Below the pieces are notes generated by a model. The model made no database searches and was not told the DNA's origin. It saw nothing but the letters and a program-made list of their open reading frames with translations. Shown in pieces: positions 36,518-48,390 of a stretch of DNA of 64,000 nucleotides; within the stretch, counting starts at the first letter, position 1, and each line of letters begins with the position of its first letter. A program made the translations under genes and the position numbers. The DNA is from Ancistrus triradiatus. Taxonomy: Eukaryota > Chordata > Actinopteri > Siluriformes > Loricariidae. The DNA lies in contig JAJAGP010001474.1 of the NCBI GenBank assembly GCA_025084515.1, positions 1-64,000 of the forward strand, given 5' to 3'.

Positions 36518-36744
36518 CTGAATGAGAAAAAAGGTGAGAAAGGGAAATAAAATCAAGGTTAAACATGTTTTAACAATAAAAATGTTTTGAGACTTGGCGA
36601 TATTGAGCACTTGGTATGCCAGTTCCCCATTCCTTTCCCTTCTTTTTCTTGATAATCAGCATTTAGTTAGTAACCACAAAAGAAACCCCCAACCACACAC
36701 TCCTCACACACAAACTAAACACCAACCACTCTTTGATTCAGTGT

Positions 36745-37797
36745 ATACACTCAGAGATCAGTTTATTAGGTACACCTTGCTTGTACCGGGTTGGACCCTC
36801 TTTTGCCTTCAGAATGGCCTTAATTCTTTGTGGCACAGATTCAACAAGGTGCTGAAAACATTCCTGAGGTTTCTGACAACATCACTCCGTTGCTGCACTT
36901 GATGCTAATCTCCCACATTTGAGATCTGGTGACTGTGGAGGCCATTTGAGTACAGTGAACTCATTGTCATGTTCAAGAAACCAGTTTGAGATGAGTTTTG
37001 TGACATGGTGCGTTATCCTGCTGGATGAAGCCATCAGAAGATGGTACACTGTGCTCATAAAGGGAATGCTGCTCAATTAGTATTAAGGGGCCCAAAGCGT
37101 TCCAAGTAAATATCCACCACACCATTACACCACCACAAGCCCGAAGTGTTGACACAAGGCAGGGATCCATGCTTTCCTGTGATTGCGACTCATCAGACCA
37201 GGCAACGTTTTTCTATTCCTCTATTGCGCAATTTTGCTGAGCGTGTGCAATTGTAGCCTCAGTTGCCCGTTACTAGTTGGCAGGAGTGGCATCCAGTGTG
37301 AGTTTCTGCTACTTTATCCCATCTGCCTAAAGGTTTGACGTGTTGTGCATTCAGATATGCTCTTCTCTATACCTCAGCGTTAATAAGTGGTTATTTGAGT
37401 TACTGTTGCCTTGCTATCAGCTCAAACCAGTCTGGCCATTCCCCTCTGACCTCTGGCATCAACAAGGCATTTTCATCCAGAGAACTGTCCTCACTGGATG
37501 TTTTCTCTTTCTTAGACCATTCTCTGTAAACCCTGGAGATGGCTGTGTGAGAAAATCCCTGTAGATCAGCAGTTTCTGAAATACTCAGACCAGCCCGTCC
37601 AGCACCAACAAACATGCCACATTCAAAGAGGCTTAAATCACCTTTCTTCCCCATTTTGATCCTAGGTTTGAAGTTTAGCAGGTTGTCTTGACCATGTCTA
37701 CATGCATTATTACTATATGCATTGATTTGCTGCCATGGGACTGGCTGATTAATGAGCAATTGAACAGGTGTACCTAATAAAGTGGCTGATGATTGTA
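36745..37797 (-). mobile_element. Tc1-like element, near full length ('tttattaggtacacct' ends)
   Basis: Left 'cagtttattaggtacacctt' and right 'aggtgtacctaataaagtgg' are inverted and flanked by TA. Minus-strand remnants: MGKKGDLSLFECGMFVGAGR and GLSISETADLQGFSHTAISR (HTH) at 37480-37660, then GGVMVWWIFTWNALGP and the DDE stretch IQQDNAPCHKTH near 37010. Frameshifts and a ~1.05 kb length show an internal deletion. Confidence 0.85.
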
Positions 37798-37818
37798 CAT
37801 AGTGTACATAATTGCATG

Positions 37819-37856
<38 letters not shown>

Positions 37857-37958
37857 AATATATATAATATATATATATAATATATATATATATATATACA
37901 CAGACACATACACACATATCATACACACATATACATATATATACACATATACATATAT

Positions 37959-38001
<43 letters not shown>
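37819..38001. repeat. (TA)n/(CA)n compound microsatellite
   Basis: Interrupted TA runs, then 'catatacatatatatacata'-type sequence and a pure CA run, starting about 20 bp from the Tc1 end at 37797. Confidence 0.95.
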
Positions 38002-38004
<3 letters not shown>

Positions 38005-38344
38005 ACTTTATAATATATATCTGAGCAGCCACAAACTTGGAGACAATGACTACGGTAGTCCTAACAATGTTTTCCATCCCCTGCTGAATTTCATCAACAC
38101 CGGTGGCCATCTGTGACAGGAGCCAAGTTCTAACTTACTAGTCGAACAAACACAGAGGCAATTTACAGCAACAATTCAGAGGTAGCAGTTTAGTACGGGT
38201 CTCTCAGTGTGCGCACCAAATAGACTTTCAGTATACTGATAGCCTACACCAGTTTGGGTCATCAGAAAAGAACATGGCATGACATTTAACAGAAAAATCA
38301 GGACCTGGATTATGTCCTGAGGTTTAACCAGTGTAAATATGTCC

Positions 38345-38650
38345 AGACATTTTATGTGGGGTTTCTGGCACACGTCTGCTATCCTGGTGGGGACTTTGCA
38401 TAGACAAGTAATGATTACTGTAGCTAATTGCTACACCTACCCCTAACCCTATCTGTAACTTAAAGCAAATCTTTCGGCTGCTTTTGATTTTCAAAAGAAG
38501 GTTGCAGTTTAGGAGAAAAAAAAACAGAAAAAAAAAAAAAAAAAAAACAGTTGTGCCCATGGGGACCAGCAAAATGTCCCCACAAGATAAATGTCGGATC
38601 TTTATATCCTTGTGGGGACATTTGGTCCCCATAATATACTATAAACATGA
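38345..38650. repeat. 'GGGGAC' dispersed repeat, copy 1
   Basis: 'tggtggggactttgcataga', 'acacctacccctaaccctat', an A-rich centre with a 20-A run near 38530, then inverted words 'tgtccccacaag' and 'cttgtggggacatttggtcc'. This is a common teleost repeat, probably MITE-like; class not settled. Confidence 0.6.
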
Positions 38651-38679
38651 CCAAACACACGGATACATGCATCATTGAG

Positions 38680-38925
38680 GAGACTTCCCATTCACATAAA
38701 GATTACCATAACCGTACTTACCGAAAACCTAAACCTAACCCTAACTAAAGTAACCTAATGGAGATTTATTGACTCTTTTGGTTTTTAAAAAAAAACAGTT
38801 GTAGTTTCTCTAGAAAGCACATTTTCTCTTTGGGATTTGCCAAATATCCCCACAAGGTAAAACATGTCAGATATTTCTATCCTTGTTGCACAATGCAGTA
38901 TAAATATGGCCCCAGCATCCATCCA
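38680..38925. repeat. 'GGGGAC' dispersed repeat, copy 2, decayed
   Basis: 'aacctaaacctaaccctaac', an A run with 'cagttgtag', then 'tccccacaaggtaaaacatg' and 'ctatccttgttgcac' repeat the order of the preceding copy. Confidence 0.5.
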
Positions 38926-39004
38926 AACGCACACAGTGTAGTATCCAAAAACGCAACCATGCACATTGAACTAGCATTATCATTAACTATTATAAATATA
39001 GTTG

Positions 39005-40080
39005 CAGGCTGCTTGAAAGCTTGTAAACACTTTAGATTTTTCTACATTTCTGCATAACTATGACCTAAAACAACATCAGAGATTCATCAGAGAAGTCCTA
39101 AAAGTAGATAAAGAGCGCCAAACATGACAAATGACACAAAAATATTATAAAAAATACAAAAACATTATTTTGGAAATGATCCAAAATCGCATGTCTATAA
39201 GAGGTAACAGTATGTGAACCTTTGCTTTCAGTATCTGGTGTGACCCTCCCGTCTCCCCTTGTGCAACAATAACTGCAGCTAAACATTTCTGGTAACTGCT
39301 GATCAGACCTGCATGCCAGCTTGAAAGAATTTTAGCCCATTCGTCTGTACAGAACAGCTTCAACTCTGGGATGATAGAGTGTTTCCTCACATGAACTGCT
39401 TCCTCAACATTTCTGTTGGATCAGCGTTAGAACTTTGACTTGACCATACCAAAACATTCCAATTTGTTGGTTTAATTCAGAATGAATTTTAAATCAATGA
39501 TTGCAAGCCATCCTGGCCCAGATGCAGCAAAACAGATTCAAACCACGATACTACCACCACCATGTTTCACAGATGGGATGGGGTTCCTATCCTGGAATGC
39601 GGTATTTTCCTGTCTCCAGAGATAATGCCTTTCAACTAAACAAGAATTTTTCCACTTTTTCCAGTAGCCATCTTGTCCATGTGATCTTTAGCAACTGCAG
39701 ATGGGCAAATGTCATTTTTGGAAAAGCTTTATTCTTGCACACCATTGCTGCTCAGTATTCCCCTGATGCTGGACTCATGAACATTAACACCAGGCAATCT
39801 GAGAGTCCTTTATTTGCTTAAAAGATAACCTGGTTTCCTTTATGACCACAACAAGGGGAAGTAACAAAGGTGGTAAATTTCCTCCATCTGGCAGCGGATT
39901 GGTGGAGAGCAAACTCTTGAAAGAAAGATCTGTAACATTTTCCAGTCAGACGAGCATCAACAACTTTTTGCTGAGGTCTTCAGAAATCCCCTTTGTTTGA
40001 TGACATACTTCCACAAAAGTCATGAAGATCAAATGTTGACAGGTACCTGCTTACAAGCAAGTGTTTAAATACAGAAGGAC
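39005..40080 (-). mobile_element. Tc1-like element, family C, decayed
   Basis: In reverse it starts at a degraded inverted end ('ctgcttgaaagcttgtaaac'), then 'tgcataactatgacctaaaa', and minus-strand transposase pieces: PELKLFCTDEWAKIL, a GGGSIVV-like region at 39535-39570, and HTH-side sequence to about 40040. The right inverted end was not found. Confidence 0.8.
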
Positions 40081-40409
40081 TAAATCTGAAATCCTTGTTC
40101 TTTTGGCCCCGCTTCACTGTTGCTCCTGCAAACTTCTACTTTCCTTATCTGATCACTGACGATATCCTGCAGCTACTGTCATAGTTAGCATTGGAGTTTG
40201 GGTTGGGTTTTTTTCTTTCTTTCAAATTTGTACATTTTCCATATCCAACAATGTTGGGGCTCAGTAGTAGCTACACAATGACGGCTCAAGTTAAAGCAGT
40301 TTCAAGATGTTGATGAGATTTGCATCTTTAACGTTACGTAATTGATAGCTCTGCATTAATCAGTGCTGATGCTTGGATGTCCTCTGGGTTCTTGAGCTCC
40401 TTTCCTATG

Positions 40410-40530
40410 GTACCAATTAACCTAATGCATGTCTTTGGGATGTGTGAGGACATGAGTACCCAGAGAAAAGTCACATGGACACAGGGAGAACATTCATAGG
40501 TCAGGATTGAACCAGGCTTCACCGTCACTC
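40410..40530 (-). repeat. SINE-like type 2 fragment
   Basis: 'ttaacctaatgcatgtcttt', 'gagtacccagagaaaagtca', 'ggtcaggattgaaccaggct'. Confidence 0.6.
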
Positions 40531-40749
40531 ACCATCCTGACGGATGAATTATTTCTGTTGCTCTTGGTTGTTCAGTATTGTAACTGAATGTCTCCATAAC
40601 AATTCGTCCTGCAGAGTTGTTCTCCACCTTTAATCCAGTGTCTCTCAATGTTGCTTCAAAATAAACAGCATTTGTTTTCAACAAATTAGGTTCTAGAACA
40701 TGGAGGTCTTGGTTTACACCCAGTTCTAACAATTTTTTGTATCGTGTCA

Positions 40750-40935
40750 GCATCAGTGGCTATATTCATGACAGGAGCTAGGTTACAGCTGTACTCACAC
40801 TGGGATAACATAGGGAGACCAATGAAGTCTTTAGATGTGGAAGGAACTGGAGTACTCAGAGAAAACCCTCCAGGACACGTAAAACATGCAAACTCCACAC
40901 AGGCAGAGTCCAGGATCAGGAATGAAATCTCTTGC
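40750..40935 (-). repeat. SINE-like type 2 fragment
   Basis: 'ggaactggagtactcagaga', 'gcaaactccacacaggcaga', 'ggatcaggaatgaaatctct'. Confidence 0.6.
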
Positions 40936-40954
40936 ATGGAACTGGAACATTAAG

Positions 40955-41045
40955 CTTAATGGTTAAGGTACTGGACTATGGGTCCTTGAGCAAGGCCCAA
41001 GACCATATCAGCTGTAAGTCTGGATAATCAACTAAATATAAATGT
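40955..41045 (+). repeat. SINE fragment, internally deleted
   Basis: 'aatggttaaggtactggact' joins directly to 'tccttgagcaaggcccaaga' and 'gctgtaagtctggataatca', skipping the B-box. Confidence 0.55.
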
Positions 41046-42064
41046 CCCAGAGGGAGCCCTTTACAGGCGGTTATAAGTTCTCACGGTGCTCATGCACATC
41101 TAATATGAAAAGTAAGTTTACATTACTAAACCTTTAAAACTTAGCATTTAATATTGCTAACATTGAGCCATTTTAACTAACAGCTTGAGTTTTAAAAGAT
41201 TTAAGGACGTGAAACTAAAGAACTGTCATCTCTAACTTGCAGGATTACACTGAAATGAGCTTATAACAGAATATTAATAACAGAATACTAAAATGCAAGT
41301 TGTGGTCAACATCCTTATTTTAAATAAAGAATCACTGATGTGAGATGGTAACTTTTGAAATAGCTTGTTTAAGACAAGATAAAACTTTATTAATCCGTTT
41401 GGGAGTTTTCCCTCAGGGAAATTAAGTTTCCAGCAGCATCATTACAGTACACACAGAGTAGACAAAAGCGGAAAGATAAGAAGAATATATAAGATTACTG
41501 ATAATAAAAATGTATAATACACATGAAAGAAGGCATGCATATATAACATGTATACTCTAGAAGAGTCCGGTAAGTTTAAATTATTGCACATTGTTAAAAT
41601 ATTACACATATGTATATACACGTTTTGTTTAGAGCTGGGGTTCAGACTGCTACTACTATTCCTTCCCATCCACTGTGCTCCTGTTTGTATTGCATTATCT
41701 TTTATCTTTTGTGTTTTATTTCGACACCATTTGCATAATTCTGTTATAAAATGGTACATGGCTTCACAGCGTGTTGTGTTGTAGTATCTTGATGTTAAGT
41801 TTACGCGTTATGATTTGGTTATCTAGGATTCAGGACGAACTTTCACATTTAAGAGCCAGGGCACCACTGCAGGGACCGGCATTTGAGTCTAGACTTGACT
41901 CAAATCCTCCATCGCTGCCAGAGTGATTCCTACCCAGCCCGATGGACCTCCCTATGCCTTATGGGGTTAGGCACTGGAGTCCCTGAAACTCTGGCCAGAA
42001 AAATAGCAGCTTCAGTAAAATATAATGCAAATATTAAACAACAAGCTTAAATTTCATTTGGATC
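41046..42064. other. intergenic, otherwise unassigned
   Basis: Apart from the 41375 repeat, nothing recognised; open frames near 41442-41784 on both strands are unconvincing. Confidence 0.3.
41375..41470 (+). repeat. 'TTTATTAATCC...GGGAAATTAAG' dispersed repeat
   Basis: 'ataaaactttattaatccgt', then 'ccctcagggaaattaagttt'. A related short piece lies at 55820-55850 ('cactttattgatcccgacgg'). A widespread fish repeat of uncertain class. Confidence 0.5.
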
Positions 42065-42400
42065 TTACTTTGACATGTAGCACCTACCTAAACATTGCTG
42101 CAGACCAAATGCACCACGGGGTTAACAGTACTCCCAAATGGCAGTGGCCTCTTTCAGCAGGATAATGCATCGTGTCACACTGTTTAAAAAAAAGAAAGTT
42201 CAAGACTGGTTTTACAAACATGAAAGGGTTCAAGGTGTTGACTTATCCGAATTCCTGATCTCAATCCAAATAAGCATCTGTAGGATGAAAGTCTTGGTGT
42301 GAGATACGACAGGACACCTTGTTGCGTCCATTCCTCGGCAGTTCAGAGCCTTGGCAGCATGAGGGGGAACTGCACAATATTAGGCAGGCAGTTTAAATCT
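42065..42400 (+). mobile_element. Tc1-like element 3' fragment (family D)
   Basis: 'cacctacctaaacattgctg', 'ctctttcagcaggataatgc' (FQQDNA) and 'caatattaggcaggcagttt' follow the 3' third of a known fish Tc1 family. The transposase is truncated and frameshifted. Confidence 0.7.
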
Positions 42401-42409
42401 GATGTCTAT

Positions 42410-42670
42410 TTAATGTCGCATCACCATCAATGACTCTTCAGGACAGGAGCAAGGTTACATCGATACTAGTCAGACATTCATACCGAGCCAATTTAGAGCG
42501 ACCAATTAACCTAATTCATTTATTTGGAATGTAGGAGGAAACCGGAGTACCCGGACTAAACCCACATGGACATGGGAAGAACATGCAAACTCCACACAGG
42601 CGGAGTCCAAGATCACGATCGAACCAGGAATCTCTGGAGCTGTAACGTGACCCCACTAACTGCTTGCGCC
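42410..42670 (-). repeat. SINE-like type 2
   Basis: 'ggaaaccggagtacccggac', 'gcaaactccacacaggcgga', 'gctgtaacgtgaccccacta'. A long, fairly well kept copy. Confidence 0.7.
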
Positions 42671-43569
42671 AACAATCTGATCAGTGATATACAGATATAT
42701 ACACCGTATTAGACAAAAATGTGTAAATACAACTGGATTCTACTAATGTCCATTTGAGGTTGTAAGACCAAACAAGCGACTGTTCCAAAAGGTGATTAAT
42801 GACGATACTTCTACAGTCATCTCAAACAAAACCTCCCTCTTTTTCCACAGAACTGCGCAGGCCATCATCAGTCACATCACAGCTGCATCAGCAGTCTAGA
42901 GTGAACTAAACAACAGGATGTGAACCAGCAAAACCGAGATATTTTCATAGAAAGAGACAGACATAGGTAACATATGTAATGCGCACCAGCACAAGATCTT
43001 ATCATCAGTGCACTGTATAAAAGAAGATTTTGTCAGTGTTCAAACCGTAAGATAAATTCTTATCATGATAACCTCACAGGTTCACATGATAATTGTTATG
43101 GTAACTAATATTTATAAAGAGGTTGACAAAACATTCAGCTACAGAGCTAGTACGGCTTTGTCATCATTTAAATTCAGATTAGTTCCCTGTATTGTTAGTA
43201 GCCATTTTTCTTTTCTACTATGCTTTTATTTTTAGAGGAATTTCAAATTAATTGACATATTTGATTCAGGGTTTTTCAGTTCTGGGCTAAAATGGTTGTG
43301 TGTCTGCAGTTTAGAGCTCTGATTACACACTACACATTGTGTTATATTACAGCAAAGTCAAAACATTATGGTCAAGGCCTGATTAATGGTCTACATGTAA
43401 ACATGCATTTACTGTAGTATAATAAAGGCCACACTGATGTTTTCATCTCATTTTTAGTTCACAAGTTGATTCTTGGAGCAGTATTTAGTCGTTTTTACTT
43501 CTTTAGTTAGCTCTGGGTGCAGTACTTCTGTCTTTTTCAGATTGCAAGTTAAATTTAATGTAGTAAAAC
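42671..43569. other. no recognisable feature
   Basis: Intergenic. 'ccatttgaggttgtaagacc' and similar words are unassigned. Confidence 0.3.
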
Positions 43570-43735
43570 ATACACCGATCAGTCATAACATTATACCCAC
43601 TGGCAAGTGAAGTGAATAACTGAGTGTGAGACACTAAGCAATGTTCTGATAGAAAACCTTAGTTCTTGGCATTCATGTGGATGTTTCTTTGATGTGGTAC
43701 CCACCTAAACATTGTTGCAGTCCAACCACACTCCA
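43570..43735 (+). mobile_element. Tc1-like deletion derivative (family D)
   Basis: The end 'acaccgatcagtcataacat' with 'ggcaagtgaagtgaataact' jumps to 'cttggcattcatgtggatgt' and 'acctaaacattgttgcagtc', an internal deletion of most of the transposase. The right end is absent. Confidence 0.65.
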
Positions 43736-43989
43736 TGTCAACAGCATGCCCACTGTCCATTCTGCCCACTCATTGTCCATTACATCAGCTCTGTTTACTC
43801 TGTAGGAGCACTTTGCAGTTCTGCAATTACAGTTTGGACTACATCACACAGCCATATCTCTCACGTACAATGTGCAATGGAAAAAGATGCCTGACTAGTG
43901 TTTCACTGTATCAAAACGTACAGCATGATAACCAAAAATAACCAAGAAATATCCACAATGGAATCATGGTTTCCTTTAACATAATGGAA

Positions 43990-44180
43990 AAATGGAATCC
44001 ATTTGCATTTGGTCGTTTAGCAGATGGCCTTATCCAGAGAAAACTTGTGTCCAACTACAAGGTTTAAGAGCCTTGTTGAACAGTCCAACAATGGCAGATT
44101 GGCATGCTGGGAGTTTAACTGCGAATCTCCTGGTCCGTAGTCCAGAACCTTAACCACCACACACAGCACAGTACAGTTGG
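43990..44180 (-). repeat. tRNA-derived SINE
   Basis: Reverse: 'ttagcagatggccttatcca', 'gcatgctgggagtttaactg', 'ccagaaccttaaccaccaca'. Confidence 0.7.
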
Positions 44181-44184
44181 GCAT

Positions 44185-45264
44185 GCATTCAGCAGGCCAA
44201 TTCCAATGCTGGCCAATGCCTTAGCTTGGTATTATGAAGATGTCTAAGCTACTGTAAAACGTGTACATATGAACACACAAGACATGCCAAAATCACAACA
44301 AAAGACACAATGCAACTCTGACTTGTCGTCAAGGGTAAGAGCACAAGACCTTCATCTAGTGGTGTCCACTAGAAGAGAACCTGGAACAAAAAAAATCTTA
44401 ACAGCTGGACATTATGAAGAAACGCTGCTCTCAAAACACTGGTGCAACTATTCATGTTGAGAAAGACCACCTGGACGTTCCATAACATTTCAGGAATGTT
44501 TTGCAGACCGAGGAGCCAGATGTCTGGCAGCTTTCTGGCAGAAAAGGGAGAGAGAGTTATGTTGCCTCAGCTAATCGTGAAGCATGGCAAAGGATCATCC
44601 TGATTTGTTGCTGCTTTTCTTCCCTCTCAAGTTTTCTCACAACACGAGTTATGCCTCCTGGCTTGCTATGCAAACACAGTCAGGAGACAAACCATTAGCA
44701 ATCTGGCACCCAGTCGCCTGCCAGTGTGAATGTAGGCCTGGGCAGCTTCCAATCTGAAATTTCAAACTACACAAACAATGATTACAGGAGAATGTCAGGG
44801 AAGCATTACTCCACTAAAAGTAACACAATAGGCCAGGTAAAACAACCACAGTATAATTTGTGTGTTTTGGAATCCAGTTGAGATGGTGAGGGTGTGCCTG
44901 CAAGAAATCCCAGAATGATCCAAATTCCTCTCCACTGTTGGGTAGGTCTGATCAGCAACTACACAAAACATTACTGCTGCTTAAGTACAAGTACACATGA
45001 AACCTGGATTATGAATGTCTAACAAATGTGTTCTGTAAAGTCAAGAATTGTACAAGTGTTTGTGTTGGCAGTTCAGACAGAATGTCTTCATGTACAGTAA
45101 TTTAAGGGATCAGACCGCCTAAGTAATTAGACCTGCATTTCCTGAAATACTAGCACTTGAAAACAAAGACATTTGTCAATACAAACGGCCTTCTCGATAA
45201 CTGCACTAATTATACAGTGAACACATCCCCAGCCCATCCAACTGAACAGTGAACACTACTATGA
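44185..45264. other. intergenic; possible Tc1 remnant
   Basis: 'ttgggtaggtctgatcagcaa' and following bases at about 44935-44985 resemble the C-terminal end of a Tc1 transposase. The frames at 44269-44460 and 44501-44698 are unassigned. Confidence 0.3.
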
Positions 45265-46062
45265 GTAATAATAATAAGTACTTATATAGCACTTCTCAAG
45301 AACCCAAAGACACAAACAATACAGGAATAACAAAATGGAGTGGACAGAGTGGACATTACATCAAAAACACGTACATAAATAATATAGACAAACCCAGACC
45401 AACCCATTACCAGTCAGGATAATGAAGTATTATAATTTATAAGCAGATTACAAGCAAGGGTAAAAAGATCAGTTTTAAGATTAGGCTTGAATGTGGACAG
45501 AGTTAGTTTTTCATCTGAGGAGAAAGGGAATTCCAGAGAAGCAGACCTAAGAAACACTAGATCGCCAAAATGGTGAAGACTGAAGGACGGGATTGTGAGT
45601 AACCCGGGTGAATCAAAACGGGTGCAGACAGGAATGCAAACAGGTTTCTAATTAATTGGAGAATGGACAGATGAGAAGCAGCAAGGCCATTTAAAAATTT
45701 ATAAACGAGTAAGAGAATTTAGAAGTAGATTCTGTATTTTACAGGAAGCCAATGAAGATGATGAAAAATAAGTGCAATATGTTGACCAGAACGAGTGTGA
45801 GGAAGGAATCGGGCAACAGAGCTCAGTCTCATTTGAAGTCTTTGAATGGAAGAAGAGTTAATATCGGCAAGAAGAGAGTTAGAGTAGTCAAGTCGACTAG
45901 AAATTAAAGTATGAATAAGGCTTGCGGATGCAGAGAGAGAGATGTTACACAGGTGAAAAAAGAAGGTCTTAACTATCGAACTACCATGGGCACTGGTAGA
46001 AAGACTGGAGTTAGAGATAACATCTAAATTATGAACCAGGTGGGAAGGAGATATATTCACAT
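45265..46062 (-). mobile_element. L2-type LINE 3' part
   Basis: Minus strand reads SASLIHTLISSRLDYSNSLL and HWLPVKYRIYF, the thumb-side end of the reverse transcriptase, followed by a long 3' UTR ending with 'cttatatagcacttctcaag' (plus strand). A different subfamily from the LINE at 21140. Confidence 0.8.
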
Positions 46063-46099
46063 CTCATTTTTTGAGAACTGATTTCGAACCTATAAGGAT

Positions 46100-46170
46100 G
46101 AGTTTCGAGATGCACCAATCAATCGTCCGGTGACCGGAAATGGCCGGTTTCGGCGTGATCGGCTGATCAG
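46100..46170. mobile_element. hAT terminal fragment (candidate)
   Basis: 'gatgcaccaatcaatcgtcc', 'ccggtttcggcgtgatcggc' resembles the G/C-rich ends of fish hAT elements. The fragment at 55378 ends in similar 'ggaatcggccagtcatatga' sequence. Confidence 0.4.
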
Positions 46171-46224
46171 TGTCATATAAGCACACGGCGGCGACACAAA
46201 CAGTCCCACAGGAACAGCAGTGTT

Positions 46225-46368
46225 TTTTACTAACTTTCATTATTGAGTGTGTCTTGCTAATTGCCAATAATTTCCACCTGTTGTCTATTCCATTTGCACA
46301 ACAGCATATGAAATTGATTGTCAATCAGTGTGGCTTCCTAAGTGGACAGTTTGATTCAGAATTCAGTT
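46225..46368 (-). mobile_element. Tc1-like end fragment (family of 50565)
   Basis: Reverse match to 50650-50760: 'tgagtgtgtcttgctaattg', 'cacctgttgtctattccatt', 'cctaagtggacagtttgatt'. Confidence 0.75.
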
Positions 46369-46514
46369 CATGTGTACATGGAGCTTTAAACATGACTCCG
46401 CCCCTCGCGTGTCTGTTTATGAGACTAGTGCCAACGCATGTTCATCACAAGGATGTGTTAGATTTCGGATGTGTTTTGAGTGATACCTAGTCAACTAAAT
46501 AGTCTCTCTATATA

Positions 46515-46540
46515 TAGTCAAGTCAGCATTATTTCTATAG

Positions 46541-46589
<49 letters not shown>

Positions 46590-46745
46590 TGGAGCAGTGC
46601 CTCAAATCAGATCTTCTAAAGAAAGCCAATCCCAAATTGAGCAAGCCTAGCGCGACAGTGGCAAGGAAAAATGGCCTTAACATAAGGAAGAAACCATAGG
46701 AGAACCAAGACTCAAAAGTGACCATCCTCCTCAAGCAGCTTAAAT
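46515..46745 (-). mobile_element. L2-type LINE 3' end with expanded T tract
   Basis: 'caagtcagcattatttctat' then 42 T (46544-46585), then 'acaatggagcagtgcctcaa' and 'cctagcgcgacagtggcaag'. The T tract replaces the usual short T run. Confidence 0.8.
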
Positions 46746-46849
46746 GATGTATGTAGGTATTAACTAAGTTACTTAATTAGTAATTCATAGTAAGAGTTTA
46801 AATAAACAGAAACTAAATAAATAACAGAACATATTAAAAAAAATAAGAA

Positions 46850-47830
46850 TTAAAATAAGTTTAATTTATATAGCACCTTTCACATACCCAAGTATTTATA
46901 ACAAGTATAACATCAATCAAATGCAATTTACACAACATTCGAGGCACACAGTTCAAGACAAGCAGACGCATCAAACAATAGAAAAGTTTTTAAAAGAAAT
47001 TTAAATTCCAGGATAGCTGAGGCAGACCTAACAGACGACGAAAGAGATGCAGAGAGTGGCATCTCCCACCAATGGAGGAAAGCCTGAACCTAAGGACAGA
47101 GGTGGTGTGATCAAATTTTTTGGTTTGTGTAAGAATCCTAGCGGCAGACTACTTCTGGATGTATTGTAGAATTCGAATGGAATTTGAGGGAAGTCCATAA
47201 AGAAGAAAATTGCAATACTCAAGACAAGGAGACAAAATCATGCACCAGAATCTCAGCAGCAGCGGGAGAATGGAAAGGGGGCAATGTTACGAAGATGAAA
47301 AAGAAAGCAGACTTAGAAATGGACCTAATGTGACGAAGAAAAGACAGTTGAATCAAAAAGAACACCAAGATTACAGACAGTAGGGGACAAGTGAACAGAC
47401 ACGCCCGCGATAGGTAAGGAGGACTTAGAGAGAGAGGAAAGCACAGATTTATCGCTAATAAACAAATACTCAGTTTTCTGAGAATTAAGCTTAAGAAAGT
47501 TAGCACGTAGCCAGAAATTCAGGTGTGGAATACAATCTGTGAGAGCGACAAAAGGAAAGAAGAAGAGGGTTTAAAGCTGAGATAGAGCTGAGCGTCTTCA
47601 GCATAGCAGTGAAAGGAAAGGCCACATTTCCGTATGATAGAGCCCATAGGAAGCATGCAAGTTATAAATAAAATTGGACCAACAACAGAGCCCTGTGGGA
47701 CACCCCATTCAGCACTAACAGTATTCACTAGGCGAATGAAAAAGCACCTGTTATTCAAGTACAATTTAAACCAGGTTAATACTACGTCTGAAGGTCCAAT
47801 TTCCGGAAATAACAGGCAGACTAACATTTT
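46850..47830 (-). mobile_element. L2-type LINE, central and 3' part
   Basis: Minus strand: SDVVLTWFKLYLNNRCFFI, EWGVPQGSVVGPILFITCML, FHCYAEDAQLYLSFKPSS (YAED in place of YADD), then a decayed C-terminal part and a 3' end near 46850 ('taatttatatagcacctttc' on the plus strand). The catalytic change and gaps mark it inactive. Confidence 0.8.
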
Positions 47831-48094
47831 TAAGAAAATGAAATATTACAAAGAGTATAATAAAATAGAAAATATAAAAGCTATAGCCTACAAGCCGATA
47901 ATGAAGAGAAATATTGAATAGAATAACAAAAATATGCATCATGACATTATTTAGGCCGATACACAGTAACTTTATGATATAGCATCCTCTGCAGGAACGT
48001 CCCCAGTCGACTGGAAAAGGGAGAGAGTTACCGCCCATTACTGCCTGGTCCTGGAGCTGATGACGGAAGAACAGCTTGAGTAGAGATCTATTTT

Positions 48095-48390
48095 GGACAC
48101 AGCCATGTCTTCAACATGGAAGATCTTCACTGTATTTGCATGACAGGCAGGGCAAAAGCAAGCCGTGGGGGAACAACCGCCAAAAACGATTGAAACAACG
48201 AATTTAATAAAACGTCTAAAACAGAATCACCCTGCTGAATACACAGAATTTGACAAAGCTAACAAAGGCAAAGAGGTTAACGCTAAAGCTAGCAAGTGCA
48301 CACGGCCACACACAAGCCAGCAGCCCCTGCTATCTTTCTTTAGCAATGACGAAATTTCCATCAAAATAGAAGTTGAACAACAATGCACCT
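48095..48390 (+). mobile_element. hAT transposase fragment with BED-type zinc-finger end
   Basis: Plus strand after 'atgtcttcaacatggaagat' reads WKIFTV, then KTIETTNLIKRLKQNHPAEY, the C-terminal part of a BED finger as found in ZBED/hAT transposases. A stop interrupts the start. It ends at a MITE inserted at 48390. Confidence 0.65.

Noticed and set aside
37400..38013. Tyr/Ile-rich and Thr/His-rich frames
   Set aside because: Translated TA/CA microsatellite fused to a Tc1 remnant.
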